Positions 36,557 through 48,490 of a stretch of 64,000 bases of DNA are shown here, in pieces. The translations under genes were made by a program, and so were the position numbers. This stretch comes from Toxorhynchites rutilus septentrionalis (Eukaryota; Arthropoda; Insecta; Diptera; Culicidae), in contig NC_073744.1 of assembly GCF_029784135.1 (NCBI RefSeq), forward strand, positions 72,218,593 to 72,282,592. Reading direction: 5' to 3'. Every line of letters begins with the position of its first letter. Position 1 is the first letter of the stretch. The notes under the pieces are model-generated. The model worked only from the letters and a program-made list of their open reading frames with translations, did no database searches and had not been told where the DNA came from.

Positions 36557-36875
36557 AAACATTACTGAGAAGTATGGGGTGAACCGTGGTGCACTCCAGC
36601 TGGTCATTCGGAAGCATCAGATGTTCGGCAGCGTGACCGATCGATCGAGAAGAGGACCGAAACGCGAGACTGATGCATGAACGGACACACTAATCATCCG
36701 GGAAGTAAAGTTGGATCTGGACCTTTCCAATCGTACCATTCGATGACGCCTTGGTGGTAAGCAAAACTTTTTTGTTGCGTTGAAGAAGGCTTGGGAAGAG
36801 CTGGACCCCAAACGCCTCCGAAAACTCGTGGAGAGCATGCCAAAGCGTTGGCAGTAGATTGTCGAGACTAAAGGG
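36557..36875 (+). pseudogene. Tc1-like transposase relic with internal deletion
   Basis: Reads YGVNRGALQLVIRKHQMFG-like HTH sequence, VTDRSRRGPKRETDA (GRPR-type linker), LDLDLSNRTIR (second HTH), then jumps to KKAWEELDPKRLRKLVESMP, the extreme C-terminus of Tc1/Tc3 transposases. The whole catalytic domain is missing. Several stops. Confidence 0.6.
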
Positions 36876-37736
36876 TATTGTATTGACTATTAATTATTTT
36901 ATATTATTATTTTATAATTTATAATTTTATTATTTTTTAAATAAACCATAAAGTGGATTTACCCTAAAACCCTGAAAGTGCTCATTTAGGAACAAAATAA
37001 TTTTTTGTTTTTCTAAAAATATAATCAACGATACTGAAATGACAAAATGGTCTTCTAATTACCAATATTCACGTGGTATCGACTGGAATTCCGAAAAGTT
37101 TGAAAAAACTTTTAATATAGACACACTTTGATTTCAAATGGGGTGGTTTTTTTTGGTCCCATCCCTGTAAAGTAATACTCTTAGTATCATTTAGAAAAGC
37201 TTTTGAAAATTCTGCACTGTTTATCAAAACAATAAACAGCTCCAAAAGACGTGCGGAAGTGATTTCTGGCCTTATTATGTAATTTTAGTCAAAAAGGATT
37301 TTGTTTATTTTTTCTATTTTACTATTATAGATATCTAGCGTATCGATCGCATTGACCGAGTGGAAACTGTAGGTGCAATTTAAAAAAATCGAACTGTTTG
37401 GTGTGCATTTTCCAGTTTGGCTTAGTTTGCATCCACAATTTTCTTAATTTGTAATACATGCCGTTCGAGCAAAAGCATCGATTTAATAACATTTGATCGA
37501 TTTAAGATTTTATCGATTTACGTAATACGGCATTTTGGTCGGTGTGATAGTGGTAGGGATCGAATCGAACACTCCTCTCGTGTCGTCAAAATTGTCACTA
37601 TCGCAATAACATAAAATCGGGTTTTAAATATCCATATTGTAAAATACTTAATTTTTGAATAAAGTTTCTCACGGGCCTCTATCTAGGCTAATAACGCAAA
37701 TCAATTACCCTATAATTTCACTGATATAACACTTAC

Positions 37737-37859
37737 TTGTACGCAGCACCGCAAGGTGAAAATGGAAATAGACTGGGCAGTGGGTCGATATCCAGGGGCG
37801 GCAATCCTGGGAATGTGCTCATATCTTCGTTCCAGTAGTTTCCTAGGTTCGTTTGGGAA
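37737..37859 (-). CDS. gl: glass exon with [21 protein letters not shown]
   Basis: 123 nt, phase 2 in and phase 2 out. The acceptor CCACACAG|T completes the Ser codon from the upstream exon; the donor is TACAA|GTAAGT. It encodes [20 protein letters not shown] and then [18 protein letters not shown], a block that is nearly invariant in fly Glass and sits between the N-terminal Cys-rich segment and the long activation region. A longer open frame overlaps here in another phase and is an artefact. Confidence 0.95.
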
Positions 37860-38329
37860 CTGTGTGGTTGCAATAGATTGAATAACATTAGAAAAAATAA
37901 ACTTCATAACCGTTCCCACCAACCGGCAACCGACAATACACGATGTAATCGATATCAGTCCGTAGGAGCAAAGATATAACGGCGAACAGTGCGAATATGT
38001 TCGATATGTTTGATTTAGCAAATGCATTCATGTTATAGTTGTGAATACTTTTTCCTAGCATATTTTATGGGACGAAGATAGTTCACACCATACATGAATG
38101 CATAATGCCTCAACTGAACAAATTATAGCCGATAGACACTGAAGGCATGCGGTTTTCATATTTGAAAAATTATTTTTCTCTTATGAAAACCGTGTGATCG
38201 AAGTTGCATGACGACATTGAGTTAGCATTTCGAGCGTCCAGTATTTGAGCTTTTTATTGTCACAGTGGTTTGCCGGCGGGAGCTAACATTTTCGCATTAT
38301 ATTTAAATACTTGTTATTGCCATATGTAC
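37860..38329 (-). other. glass short intron
   Basis: 470-bp intron between phase-2 boundaries (donor CTCAG|GTACATATG, acceptor TTGCAACCACACAG). AT-rich, no repeats recognised. Confidence 0.75.
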
Positions 38330-38460
38330 CTGAGCGCACCGTTGTGGTCGAGACAGTTTCCGCAGTCGACGAAATCCGATCCGTGCAGTCCCGGCAAAGG
38401 CAGAGATGTACTCTCCTGGCAGCTAGAACAACCACTCCCACCGCAAGAAGATGGACATTC
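38330..38460 (-). CDS. gl: glass Cys-rich exon
   Basis: 131 nt. The acceptor is TATTGCCACAG|GAA (phase 0) and the donor is CTCAG|GTAC (two bases left). It encodes ECPSSCGGSGCSSCQESTSL, then LPGLHGSDFVDCGNCLDHNG, aligning with the Cys-rich stretch of fly Glass (ECAASCVGC...). The phases match both neighbours (CAG|GAA upstream, AG+T downstream). The fly protein has a much longer Gly-rich insertion after this point, absent here. Confidence 0.92.
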
Positions 38461-40242
38461 CTGTGGCAATATAGCAAAAAAAGACTTTTTGAAAATGCAC
38501 GTATTCTAAAATATAACATTGTTGTCGTTTTGGATTAATTTGAGCTATAAACTAAATTGCATGTGTTAATGCAATGAGACTATTCGGTTTTTTTCTCCAT
38601 TGGCATTGGTTCTAGATAAGTATTACATGAGTTCGCGAATCTTCTTATAACGATCTGTTCGTTCGGTGAATATCATTCATGAGCCAAGAATTTTCTCTAT
38701 TAACCCTTTGCGGTCGTGTTAAATTTTGATATGAGTGTCGTACAGGTCGTAATTAATATTTCCCTTGCATTTAAAATCAAGGTTGCCAACTATAATTTTT
38801 TAAAACCAGGAAGAATGAAAATGAAAATCAGGAAAAAAAAGTAACAGGAGGGTTGGGTCCGAGACACGACCGCAAAGTTTACGTAGGATTCCGTTAGGCT
38901 ATCTGTTGATTTTGGATATGTTTGAAGAATTACATCGTTAAACTCTTTGATAATGATTTGATGGTCCTGAAAAGGGCCGTTTTGTTTGGTTGTTAGGAAT
39001 TGTTTGTTCACTCCACCAGTGTTTACCGAGTCATGATGACAGAAGGATGGTAAACAGTCGTTGGATGGCGCGTACCAGATAAAAGATACCGAAGTGGAAG
39101 GAGAAATGATGAAAACCGTCCTCTGTGATCCTAGACGAGATGCCTCCTGGGTTATGTATGGATGGAATAAAGAAAACAAAAAACTCACCAATGAGATAAT
39201 TACCGATACCGAACACAATTATCAATTTTTCTCATCAGTAATTATATAGAAAACGTATTATATAGAAAACATATTTGAAATGGAAAAGGTAAATTTCTAT
39301 TCTAATTTTTTTTATATTCTGTGTGTTTATTCAACCCTATGCGGATTTTAATTGGACTAACAACAACTAATACTAAATGTAGAGCATATGGGAAATCACC
39401 TTTTCTAATATTTCTTCGCTTTTCCGATTTTTCTCGCCGTATAAACTTTTCTTGGGTGAAAATGAGCACAACAAAACAGACAGCTTAAACCAAACGACCC
39501 GTTCTCGAGCGGGAACACACCATGGTTTTTATTTATGAAAATTGAAATAAATCATTTCATATTTCAAGTCATTTTTAACACAAGTGCTAACATATACAAT
39601 TTTACAATTACAGTTGTGCTAAATTTTTCACATACACGATCGGTCATGTATATGGAATATCACGAAGCAACCAAACATTAAGGTTCCAAATTTAAATTTT
39701 ATTTCCTAGAATTAATCGTATCACTCACTTTACATACAATATAAAAATGCCCCCGACTTGCATATATTTGAAATGCCGATTTCCCCCAGGCAGGGACCCG
39801 CTGCATGTCTCGTCAATTCGACCAATCAGAAGTGGGTATTTCCGTTCGGATAAGTTATGAAGTACCAAAATCGATTGACGCATAAATTTCATCAATCCAT
39901 CATGAAATGACTGAGCAATAAGCATTTGAAATTGGACATTTTCACGATGTGCTCGATTTTCGATTTTCAGTTTGTACCCCAATATGTTCCCGAAAGACGT
40001 AATCCTAAGTCAAAAGATTTATATAATCGAACCAAATAACATAAAAATTGGAAAACAGTCTTCAATTCTTCCAAAAAAGAAAAGCATATCAGCTTCTTTC
40101 TTGGTGAGTAAATATTCATGGACTATGAAGATAGATACTTTAAGATACAGATTTTTCTGTAATTGGCTGTAGTGCTGCAGGTTTCTGGAAAAAATATTAA
40201 CGATCAAAAGATCCGCGGACACGCTGGTACAGATACCTATTA

Positions 40243-41515
40243 GGTGTACCGGTAAGTTTCTTCGGTTTTACAACAGATGGTGTAACTTGATTATTATTCC
40301 AGTGAATCAAATTTCCAGACATTCGTCGAAAAACTACTGTCATTGCGCGTCTTTTTCAGGATATATCGAAAAGTTGAAGCGTAAACAACATAGTTTCTTG
40401 CCGCGAGTATGTCGAATTTCGTACCAACGAGAGTGTTTTTGCGGGGATTGTTACTTGATTACTTCAACATGAAGAAAAAAAGCTTCATTACTTCAACATG
40501 AAGAAAAAAGCTGCGGAAAGTCATCACATTTTGGTGGAAGTTTATGGTGACCATGCTCCAACTGAGCGAACGTGTCAGACGTGGTTTGCACGGTTCAAAA
40601 GTGGTAATTTTGACTTGGAAGACGAAGAACGTTCCGGACCGCCAAAACAATTTGAAGATGAAGAAATGGAGGCTTTACTCGATCAAGATCCGTCACAAAC
40701 GCAACAAGAACTTGCAGATACACTTGGAGTAGCTCAGCCAACCATATCCGATCGTTCAAAGCAATGGGAATGATCCGAAAGATAGGACATTGGGTGCCGT
40801 ATGAATTGAAGTCACGAGACGTCGAACGCCGTTTTGTCACGTGCGAACAACTGTTCCAACGGAATAAAAGATGGTTTTTTTTTTGCATCGAATCGTTACT
40901 GGCGATGAAAAGTGGATCCATTACGACAATCCTAAACGTCGGGCAACGTATGGATACCCCGGCCATGCATCGACATCGACGGCCGCGCGGAATATTCACG
41001 GCCAGAAGGTTGGCCTGTCTATTTGATGGGACAAGCTGGGTGTGGTGTACTATGAGTTACCTAAAACCGAATGCAACCATTACGGGGGACCTCTACCGTC
41101 GACAATTGATGCGTTTGAGCTTTGCACTGAAGGAAAAACGGCCATAATACGAGCAAAGACACGATAAAGTTATTTTGCAGCACGACAACGCTCGGTCGCG
41201 TGTCGCGAAACCGGTTAAAACATACTTGGAAACGCTAAATTGACCGACATTGCTCCGTCCGATTACTACATTTTTCGATCGATGCAACATGGCCTGGTTG
41301 ACCAGCACTTCTCCAATTTTGATGACGTTAAAAATTGGATCGATTCGTGGTTAGCCGACAAATCGGCCGATTATTTCCACAAAGGGATCCAGGGATCCGT
41401 GAATTGCCAGAAAGATGGGAAAAAGTTGTGACTAGCGATGGGCAATACTTTGAATATTAATTTTGTAACCATTTTTGCAGAATAAAGCATAAAAGAAGAA
41501 ACTTACCGGTACTCC
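40243..41515 (+). mobile_element. mariner element (DD34D group)
   Basis: 1273 bp with ends GGTGTACCGGTAAGTTTCTT and (other strand) GGAGTACCGGTAAGTTTCTT, flanked by TA at 40241-40242 and 41516-41517. The size equals that of full-length mariners. Confidence 0.88.
40417..41431 (+). pseudogene. mariner transposase, degenerate
   Basis: HTH part: AAESHHILVEVYGDHAPTER, TWFARFKSGNFDLEDEERSG, PPKQFEDEEMEALLDQDPSQ, TQQELADTLGVAQPTISDR. The frame shifts near 40765 to HWVPYELKSRDVERRF, then RIVTGDEKWIHYDN (first catalytic Asp). Later comes LQHDNARSR (second Asp) and DIAPSDYYIFRSMQHGL (AP.DY, third Asp zone, partly deleted). At least three frameshifts or stops, plus a duplicated ...TTCATTACTTCAACATGAAG stretch at 40480-40510. 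Confidence 0.82.
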
Positions 41516-41701
41516 TATTAAAACAACCGTTCATGTGAATCTGGTAAAACTTGGTTATGTAAATCGTGCGTGGGTTCCACAGATTATGGGCATCTACTAA
41601 GCAACCAGTCGATACATTCCCACAAGTACTGCTCACAAGTTGACAACTTGAACCGATCCAGAACCAAAGTCCATAATTAATCAATGCGTCTATTTGTCTT
41701 C

Positions 41702-42077
41702 TTCATTCTTTGTGTGGACACCGACTGGACAACATCGTTGCTGGACGAGCTGGACGGCGAGGGATCGAGTGCGTTTCTCAAGGCAAGAGGGTTGAGGTGG
41801 TAGCGCTGGAGTAGAGTAGAGTTTTCAAAGGGCCTTTCTCAAGGCTAGAGACGAATGAACTGAAGGAAGGAAGGTCTTGAATTATAGAGACTTTAAACTT
41901 TTGCAGTTCATTCGTCTCTAGCCTTGAGAAAGGCCCTTTGAAAACTCTACTCTACTCTATTACTCTACTCCAGCGCTACCACCTCTGCCCTCTTGCCTTG
42001 AGAAAGGCACTCGATCCCTCGCCGTCCAGCTCGTCCAGCAACGATGTTGTCCAGTCGGTGTCCACACAAAGAATGAA
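41702..42077. repeat. Long inverted repeat, RNA hairpin candidate
   Basis: The left arm 41702-41862 is answered by the right arm 41904-42077 with a 41-base loop. Both arms include ATTCTTTGTGTGGACACCGA, TTGCTGGACGAGCTGGACGG, GGTGGTAGCGCTGGAGTAGA and AGAGACGAATGAACTG in mirror order. The right arm carries an extra run of about 12 bases (TCTATTACTCTACTC zone). A transcript from either strand would fold into a stem of about 160 bp. It lies in a glass intron. The outer arm sequence also occurs in the block at 34096-34150. Confidence 0.85.
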
Positions 42078-43017
42078 TGAACTGAGACGAAAAGTCTCTA
42101 TAATACAATGCCTTACCTTACCTTGTCTTCTTGACCCCACTACAAATTATTTTGGAGTCTGACTAGGAAGACTATTCCACCAGCTGAACTAACCGACTGT
42201 TGCACTTTCAGACTATTTTTGAATCAGGTTCATGTCCTTGGAAAATTATCTCAAGAGCAAAAACTTCGACTCTGTGGACAGCTTTCGATGTAAAAGCATA
42301 CACACTCTGGGAGGATAGAGTTTTTATGTTACATGAAAGATGGCAAATGATTATGCATTTATCTGTCTATAAAAAATGTGCTTATTCTCATAAATCGTCG
42401 CGAATTTTCCGGACAACCCAATATGTGCTATCCTGATGTCTTCCTGATTTTTATTTTCATTCTTCCAAATTTATGAGAATTATAGTTGGCAACCCGGGAA
42501 AATTTGCTCATATGCATTTGTGCCAATAGAGACGGATGAACTGCAAAGTTTGAAGCCTCTTAAAAACGAAGAAGAAGGCTTGTGGCAAACGGAGTGAACC
42601 ATTCATGCAGAAGTGGTATGCGGCTAAATCTATGCCGAAAGGCATGAACTCAAATAGGTCGATAGTTGCTCAATAATCAGTGCAATGATCGGATTAAAAA
42701 CATGGCACAAGCACAAGCAATCTGTAGACATTTTGGATATCCACCCGTAGACAACAACAATTTGAACATTTCCGAAAAAAAACTCTGAAAAATACAATTG
42801 AATGGCATTTACTGGAATATTTTTGGACCGGCAAACTGTTTTCCATGACAAGACATAGAATTTTTCGTTTCGATGCTTGAAAAATATTCATAAAAAACTT
42901 CATACACTACTCCATTATTTATGGATTCAATACCATTATCAATCAGCCAAATCTGAGACCCTCCCTGGGGTTGTTCTCAAAAGGAATATATTGATCTCTA
43001 CATTTTAGGATTGTTTT

Positions 43018-43505
43018 TTTTTTTTATCCCATTTATTTATTTAAGGCTCATTAGCATTTTAGCTGTAACAGAGCCGAATTTTAATCGTGTACATGTCACA
43101 TGGTTATCATATCTATAATTAGCACATTACACAGTTGCCGTTCGCCAGTATTCCTTCTATACCATTACATATGGTACATTCACACAGTAGCCATTTAGGC
43201 GTAAGAGTATTCTTTCTGTTCTTCCATTATCCAGTTGGACCACCGGACAGCGGAGACAGTTGATTGATCATTGTTGAGTTATTTATAGAACAGCAGCCCG
43301 ATGTGTCTTGCAGAGCAGAGCAGTTGTATGGATGAATCGATCTTATTTCGACCGTGGATCGATTCTCCATCGCTGATGATTGTTGCGTGGACGTAGCTAT
43401 TCTGTAACAACACAAAGATGGTCAATGAGGGTCCTGAGTTTTGAACTCACGATCGATCGCTTACTAAGCGAACGCGCAACCAATGTGGCTACGGAGACCC
43501 CCTGA
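43018..43505 (-). mobile_element. tRNA-derived SINE, family 1, copy 2
   Basis: Same structure and orientation as 3623-4114. Flanked by a duplication of TTTTAGGATTGTT (43005-43017 and 43507-43519). Its B-box and the terminal GGGGGTCTCCGTAGCCACAT (minus strand) are unchanged between copies, which suggests recent activity. Confidence 0.85.
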
Positions 43506-44214
43506 TTTTTAGGATTGTTGGTGTTGTTTAGTATTCTTTGCAAGTATGCTCTTTTGAATTTCTTTACTTGAATTCTGTTAATACTAGATTCAGTATTTTG
43601 TAGCATTTGTAGATGTGAGGCTGGTATTTAACCGTTTTCTTTTATTTTCGTCAATTTCATAGAACAGATCATAGAACATCCACGAACAACTATAATATTT
43701 TCTGTTGTGTTTTTTTTTCTAACGCAAAACCTATCTCAATCGAATTTTATAATCACTAATATGCAATATTGTGAATTTCACAATTTGCATGTATATTTCT
43801 ATATTTGTTTCAATAGCAGCAATTTTAAAATACAACTGACAGCTCATTCTCCACAATGTTCACCTCTGAAATATAATCCTTCGGTAGGCTAAGTTTCGAG
43901 TGAGGCTATCACTTTGTTGAACTCTATTATTTTATTGGTTATTAACTTATTCCATAATATCAATTGAACACACTTGTTTTATCCTCATATGAAGTTTCTT
44001 CACGAAAGATATCCAGCCACCAATTTATAAACACTTTCACTCTCAGTCACAAAGTAGCAAGCACCCGATTGCGGAAGATATCCACTTAGGAACTGGTAAA
44101 CCAAATTGCTCGAGATAAAAATGAAGACTAAATTGTCCCGAATGATGTAAGCTACGAGGGATGCATAATTTTCACCTTTTAGTGAAATTCCTCCCCTTTC
44201 CCCACACCACTTAC

Positions 44215-44381
44215 CTGGGGGCTGTCCAGGGGCACACCGAACAGGGGATTATTTGGAACATATCCCGTCTCTGGCTCCATGGTAGTTGTACTATCGGCAC
44301 TCCCACATGATATATACATAGCTCCACCTTCCTCGGACTCGCTACCGTTGTTATGGCTGCAGGGGTAAACTCGAGAGTGAT
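44215..44381 (-). CDS. gl: glass N-terminal exon (second coding exon)
   Basis: 167 nt, starting with two bases of a split codon (acceptor CGTTTTCAG|AT) and ending CCCCAG|GTAAGT in phase 0. It encodes [20 protein letters not shown], then [20 protein letters not shown] and [38 protein letters not shown] and LDSPQ are conserved with the fly N-terminus. The first coding exon, expected to supply the initiator Met and about 20 residues, is not found in the window; it must lie beyond a long 5' intron or be too diverged to see. The internal Met of MYISC could be an alternative start. Confidence 0.93.
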
Positions 44382-45975
44382 CTGAAAACGCGAAGAGATG
44401 TGGTTATCATTTTTCGTTGGGTTGGAAATCATGTCTTATGGAAAAATCACAAAAAAAAAATTTGGTTAGAACAACACTTGTTAACCTTATCATCATTAAA
44501 TCAATCATTGCGTTTTGTAAAAACAAGTTCTTGGAGTGTGTATATTCATTAGTCATTAGAAGTACCCAGCAATTTGAAGGATACATGAAAAATGTTCAAA
44601 AACAATTAGTGTGTTTTTGAGACATTTTATCACACCCATTGGAATAATTAAAATATTCACAACATGTGAAAAATTTTAAAATGATGCAGGTCCTCTATTT
44701 AAGTTTTCATTAAAAACTCAACTTTTTTTTTAATAATTTTCAACCTTCGTCGAAAACCCCGAGAACTCTCTTCGCCAATATCATTACATCATTCACCCTC
44801 CAGGACGCCATTTCCTTCCGCTGATCGCTGTAATGCTCTCACACATTTATGCTCATCATTCGAATGCTCACCATAGCAACTGCCAATGCTCTGTGCGTTG
44901 AAATCGTATTCCCATTCATTCATCCCTCTTCGCACGGTACGGATTGAGTTCTTCCTTTTCCCTCCAACGCCGTGGCATGGGAAAATAGCGAGGCCAACTT
45001 CGCCGCTATGGTACACGACCAATCGCGTGTCAGCGTTGGGAATCGTCATAAGAAATGGCACGGAAAAGAGAAGACCAAAATGCAGCAGGCGATTTGGGCG
45101 ACATGGCAACGCCCCATTCTGATTTATGGGCGATATCGACTGAATCAGGAATTTCGATGAATAGGATGCGTTTGCATCAGTGAGAAATCGCGTGTGGCGT
45201 CCTGGCTCTCCCGATTTTTTTTCCCAGCGTGTGTAGAACTTAACTATCTGTGGTTCTCGTTGTGTTGTGAACGCATTCAGAAAATTCAACAGAGAGGGAA
45301 AAGAACTAATTTATCATAAATAACGATAATTGTTTATTATCCTTCGTTCATCAATCCACAATTCAATTCAGTAGACTGGTAGCCTGGAGATTGGACTGGA
45401 AAACAATATGTTTCGTTGATACGATAAAAAAGCAAATTTCAGGTTATAAACAGAAATATGTTTGATCTTCGGTGCATTGAAAAACCCGATAATTTGAAAT
45501 TGTTTGAAAAAAATGCGTACTTTTGTGTGCAACATTAAGCCAAGTTCGTTTTTGATACAATCAAATATTTTCAAAATAAATGTCGTTGGGATCGAACAAA
45601 GAAACTTCTTTGTTAATAGACCTTTAACTTTTAGTCGATCAAAGCTGTAATTTATTTGAAGGTTTATAAAAATTTACATTTCAATATTATTTTTTTCCTT
45701 ACAATTAGTCCTTTTAATTCTTAATTCTTCTTCCTTTTCCTATATACTTTGTAAGTGCGGACCGACAATTTGTGTTATACGTTTGCTCCAAATAATTCTC
45801 CGTGTGAATGTGAAATTTCTGTTTGTTGTACCTGTGTCACAAATATGGTTTCAAAGCATGTAAATTTAATTTAAATTTATGCTTACTTATTTTTATGTGT
45901 AATGTCCTGAATTCTATTATTTTCGCATCTAGTTCAGCTCTATAAAAACTCTTTCTTTCCATAGATTTCCTACTA
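44382..45975 (-). other. glass upstream intron or 5' region, no gene
   Basis: Bases 44780-45290 are less AT-rich than their surroundings and carry a 166-codon open frame on the minus strand, but its sequence has no family features. The region may hold regulatory sequence. Bases 45300-45975 are AT-rich with nothing recognised. Confidence 0.4.
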
Positions 45976-46741
45976 AAGGGTGTGTCACATCAAATTTCAT
46001 CACGGAAAAAACGCTGTAGAAATTTAATTTTTAGGAATTATATCTTCAGCTTTCGCTTATAATCAGATAAGAGTGTATAGATCACGTTGGCCATGCTTCA
46101 CTGTCAATTTTTCGTAAATTTGGAAAAATGTCGTCGAACGAAAAAGAGCGTCGTGAATTAATCCTGTGCACTCATTTCGAGAATCCGGAGTTGTCACATC
46201 GGGACATCGGTAAGATGCTGGGAATCGTCCAATCCACGGTCAGCAGAGTACTAAAACGATACTTCGAGAACCTAACCATCGACCGGAAGGTGAAGAACGG
46301 CAAAAATGGATGCTCCGTCAGTGAAAAAGATCACAAGCGCGTAGTTAAGCAGTTTAGACGTGATCCGAGAAGTTCGGTCCGGGATGTCGCCAATAAGTTG
46401 AATTTGTCAAGTTCATTCGTCCAGCGGACCAAGCAGCGGGAGGGCCTGCGTACATACAAGGTTCAGAAGGCTCCTAACCGCGACGAAAGGCAAAACATGG
46501 TGGGGAAGACGCGAGCCCGGAAGCTGTACACCGAAATGCTGACGAAGCCGCATTGCCTGGTAATGGACAACGAATCCTACGTCAAAGCGGTCTTTCGTCA
46601 GCTGCCGGGCCTGTTGTTCTTCTCCGCAGAAGACAAATTCAGCGTTCCGGAGGAGATTCGCAAGCAGAAACTATCCAAGTTTGCCAAAAAGTACATGTAC
46701 TTGGCAAGCGATCTGCTCTTGCGGAAAGCGGAGCGCCCCCT
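45976..46741 (+). mobile_element. DD37E transposon copy C, 3'-truncated
   Basis: The left end AAGGGTGTGTCACATCAAAT has TA before it (45974-45975). The element is collinear with copies A, B and D until about 46741 (GAGCGCCCCC), where unrelated sequence begins. The right half and right terminal repeat are missing. Confidence 0.88.
46128..46741 (+). pseudogene. DD37E transposase, copy C fragment
   Basis: MSSNEKERRELILCTHFENP starts at 46128 and is intact through both HTH regions and LVMDNESYVKAVF to KFAKKYM, where the same one-base insertion as in copy A shifts the frame (YLASDLLLRKAERPL). It ends at the truncation. The second Asp and the Glu of the triad are gone. The ORF runs on into flanking DNA to 47021, giving a meaningless C-terminus. 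Confidence 0.85.
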
Positions 46742-48237
46742 TACCAGGGGTATGACTAAAACCAGTATTTTTGGAGTAATTATATCCAGCAGTGTTTCCA
46801 CTTGTTCAGGTGTTATTCTCAACACTGCTATGTATTATCGAGGATCATCGTCGCAAAGTTCCTTCAACATTGTATTTGTTGCTCCTTTTATTTGCATCCA
46901 ACTCCTGGCCCAAATCCTTTTGCCACTCTGCTTTTTTCAGATAGTACCTTCAGTTCGAAGAAATTCAGCACAAAGTATTTTTATACACGCCCAGCGTGTA
47001 TATCGCGATAAAATTGTGTAATGATGAATGCAACTGAAAACCTGAGACGAAAACTGCCAATAGAGAAGTCGATTTCGGATGAATCATCTGTCAAATTCGG
47101 ACCTGATTGCTGTTTCTGATTATTTGATGCACATCTGAAAAATATCTTGGCATCCCTGGTAAACCCATATTGTAATATCTAGTTTCTCACCAGCAGCTCA
47201 TACTGTTCGAACGGACAAGGCGAGTCAACTAATTGTCAAGCGAGTTCACCTACTCAGTAGATGCTTACTGTTAAGTCAGAGTCCTTAAGAGTCCAGTTGT
47301 CATATCTTGTCTTAGGTTTGTTTACAAAAACATCCACCCTTGTGGCACTTCATATATCGTGCGGCACTAGATCTGCAGTATTCCCAACAAATGTAATTTG
47401 TACTGCATTTTCATGAATTTTAATATGTTTGCTACCCCAAGTATACCTTGTTTATTCATAAAATGGTTGAACCGCCTGAGAGTGCTGGCCGTTCGAGCAC
47501 TCCCATTTTTTCAACTGTGGCCCCCAACCCCCAACAACATCAACTGTGAGCGATCGAGCTATTTCCATTAGTACTTCCGTACATGTTGGAAGCGTGACGA
47601 GGCAAATGATTCTTCAAAACCACCTCGATGTAATATAAAGTAACCAGATGGTCAGAGGTCACAAAAAACAAAACGTTATGTATATACGTTATGTGAACAT
47701 AAATCATAGCTTAGCGAGTGTATTATTTTCTTCTGAGTATCGGCACTCAGTTGTGATTTTTCGGTGGTTTAGATTTTGTTTACGCCCGAAAATCACTCGC
47801 TCAATCAGAGCATTTACGCCTGGCAAACACGATTAAAATTCTACAATTTTCTTCAAATTACCGAATGGAATGCTCGAAAATTCCAATTTATTTTTCATCG
47901 ATTTTAAAGTTAACGTAGGCATTAAAAAAATGGACTAATTTCGGATGGCGATGAAAGATAATTCATAGGAAAATTTTTTCTTTAAATCTTACGTTTATTA
48001 AGTCTACAATAAAAATGATTCAAGGCTGTTGATTCGCAGCAGCAGCACTGTCAAGCAACTTGATGATTTTTCCATACTGCAAGCTCCACCCCACAGCGAA
48101 GGAGTTGGACATCCTGAGGCACTTAGTGTCCGCCAGATATAGCCGATCTGGTATTTACACTATCATCTCTTTTCCGCTCCTTAAGCCGGGAGATCCAAGC
48201 AACCGGCCAAACGGTGGAGAAGAATCTGGCCAAAATA
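46742..48237. other. No gene recognised
   Basis: AT-rich sequence with no clear repeat ends. Bases 48050-48235 contain a reading frame (TLSSLFRSLSREIQATGQTV, EKNLAKI) that continues across the empty site of the Harbinger insertion into 51575-51640 (DIFKRKRQTRPAVSEQQAV), so an old coding relic of unknown family was split. Confidence 0.4.
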
Positions 48238-48490
48238 GGTGCCTATTCTGTATTCCGACGGATTTCTATTTCGTTCGAAAGTGATATTTCGATCGTTTTC
48301 GAATTTACCATTCCCTATTCCAATCGTTTTGCTCGTTTCGAACGAAAGTGTTAGAAAATTTCGAATATGCATCGATCTGTCAAAAACCGATAAACAAAAA
48401 GAAACACCGTATTAAATAGCGGCGAGTGCGAGTTAAATTTCAGTTAATTTTTGATCCTAAGAGAAATTTGTGAGAAAATTTTCTCGTTCA

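Larger units (their letters stand above)
30996..37736 (-). other. glass intron, TE-filled
   Basis: Holds a Tigger/pogo-type MITE, a DD37E copy, a SINE, a tandem/foldback repeat block, a TAA-flanked MITE and a Tc1 relic (all listed). Bases 35260-36040 and 36890-37730 show no recognisable feature. Confidence 0.7.
38461..44214 (-). other. glass intron with mariner, hairpin and SINE
   Basis: A 5.75 kb intron. Recognised content: mariner at 40243-41515, inverted-repeat hairpin at 41702-42077, SINE at 43018-43505, and a repeat at 39720-40015 whose right part matches 10000-10112 (GACTGAGCAATAAGCA / TTACTGAGCAATCAGCA, AATATGTTCCCGAAAG). Bases 38470-39710 and 42180-43000 show nothing identifiable. 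Confidence 0.65.

Noticed and set aside
36617..36838. 73-codon minus-strand frame
   Set aside because: It is the antisense of the Tc1 relic read on the + strand.
37710..38027. 105-codon frame overlapping the glass exon
   Set aside because: It is an alternative frame; the true glass frame is fixed by splice phases and by the conserved [19 protein letters not shown] block.
44789..45289. 166-codon open frame on the minus strand upstream of glass
   Set aside because: No domain, no splice link to the glass exon at 44381, and no similarity to the fly Glass N-terminus; probably a chance frame in a less AT-rich region.
46128..47021. 297-codon intact-looking transposase ORF
   Set aside because: Only the first about 190 residues are transposase; after the frameshift and truncation point the frame runs into unrelated DNA.
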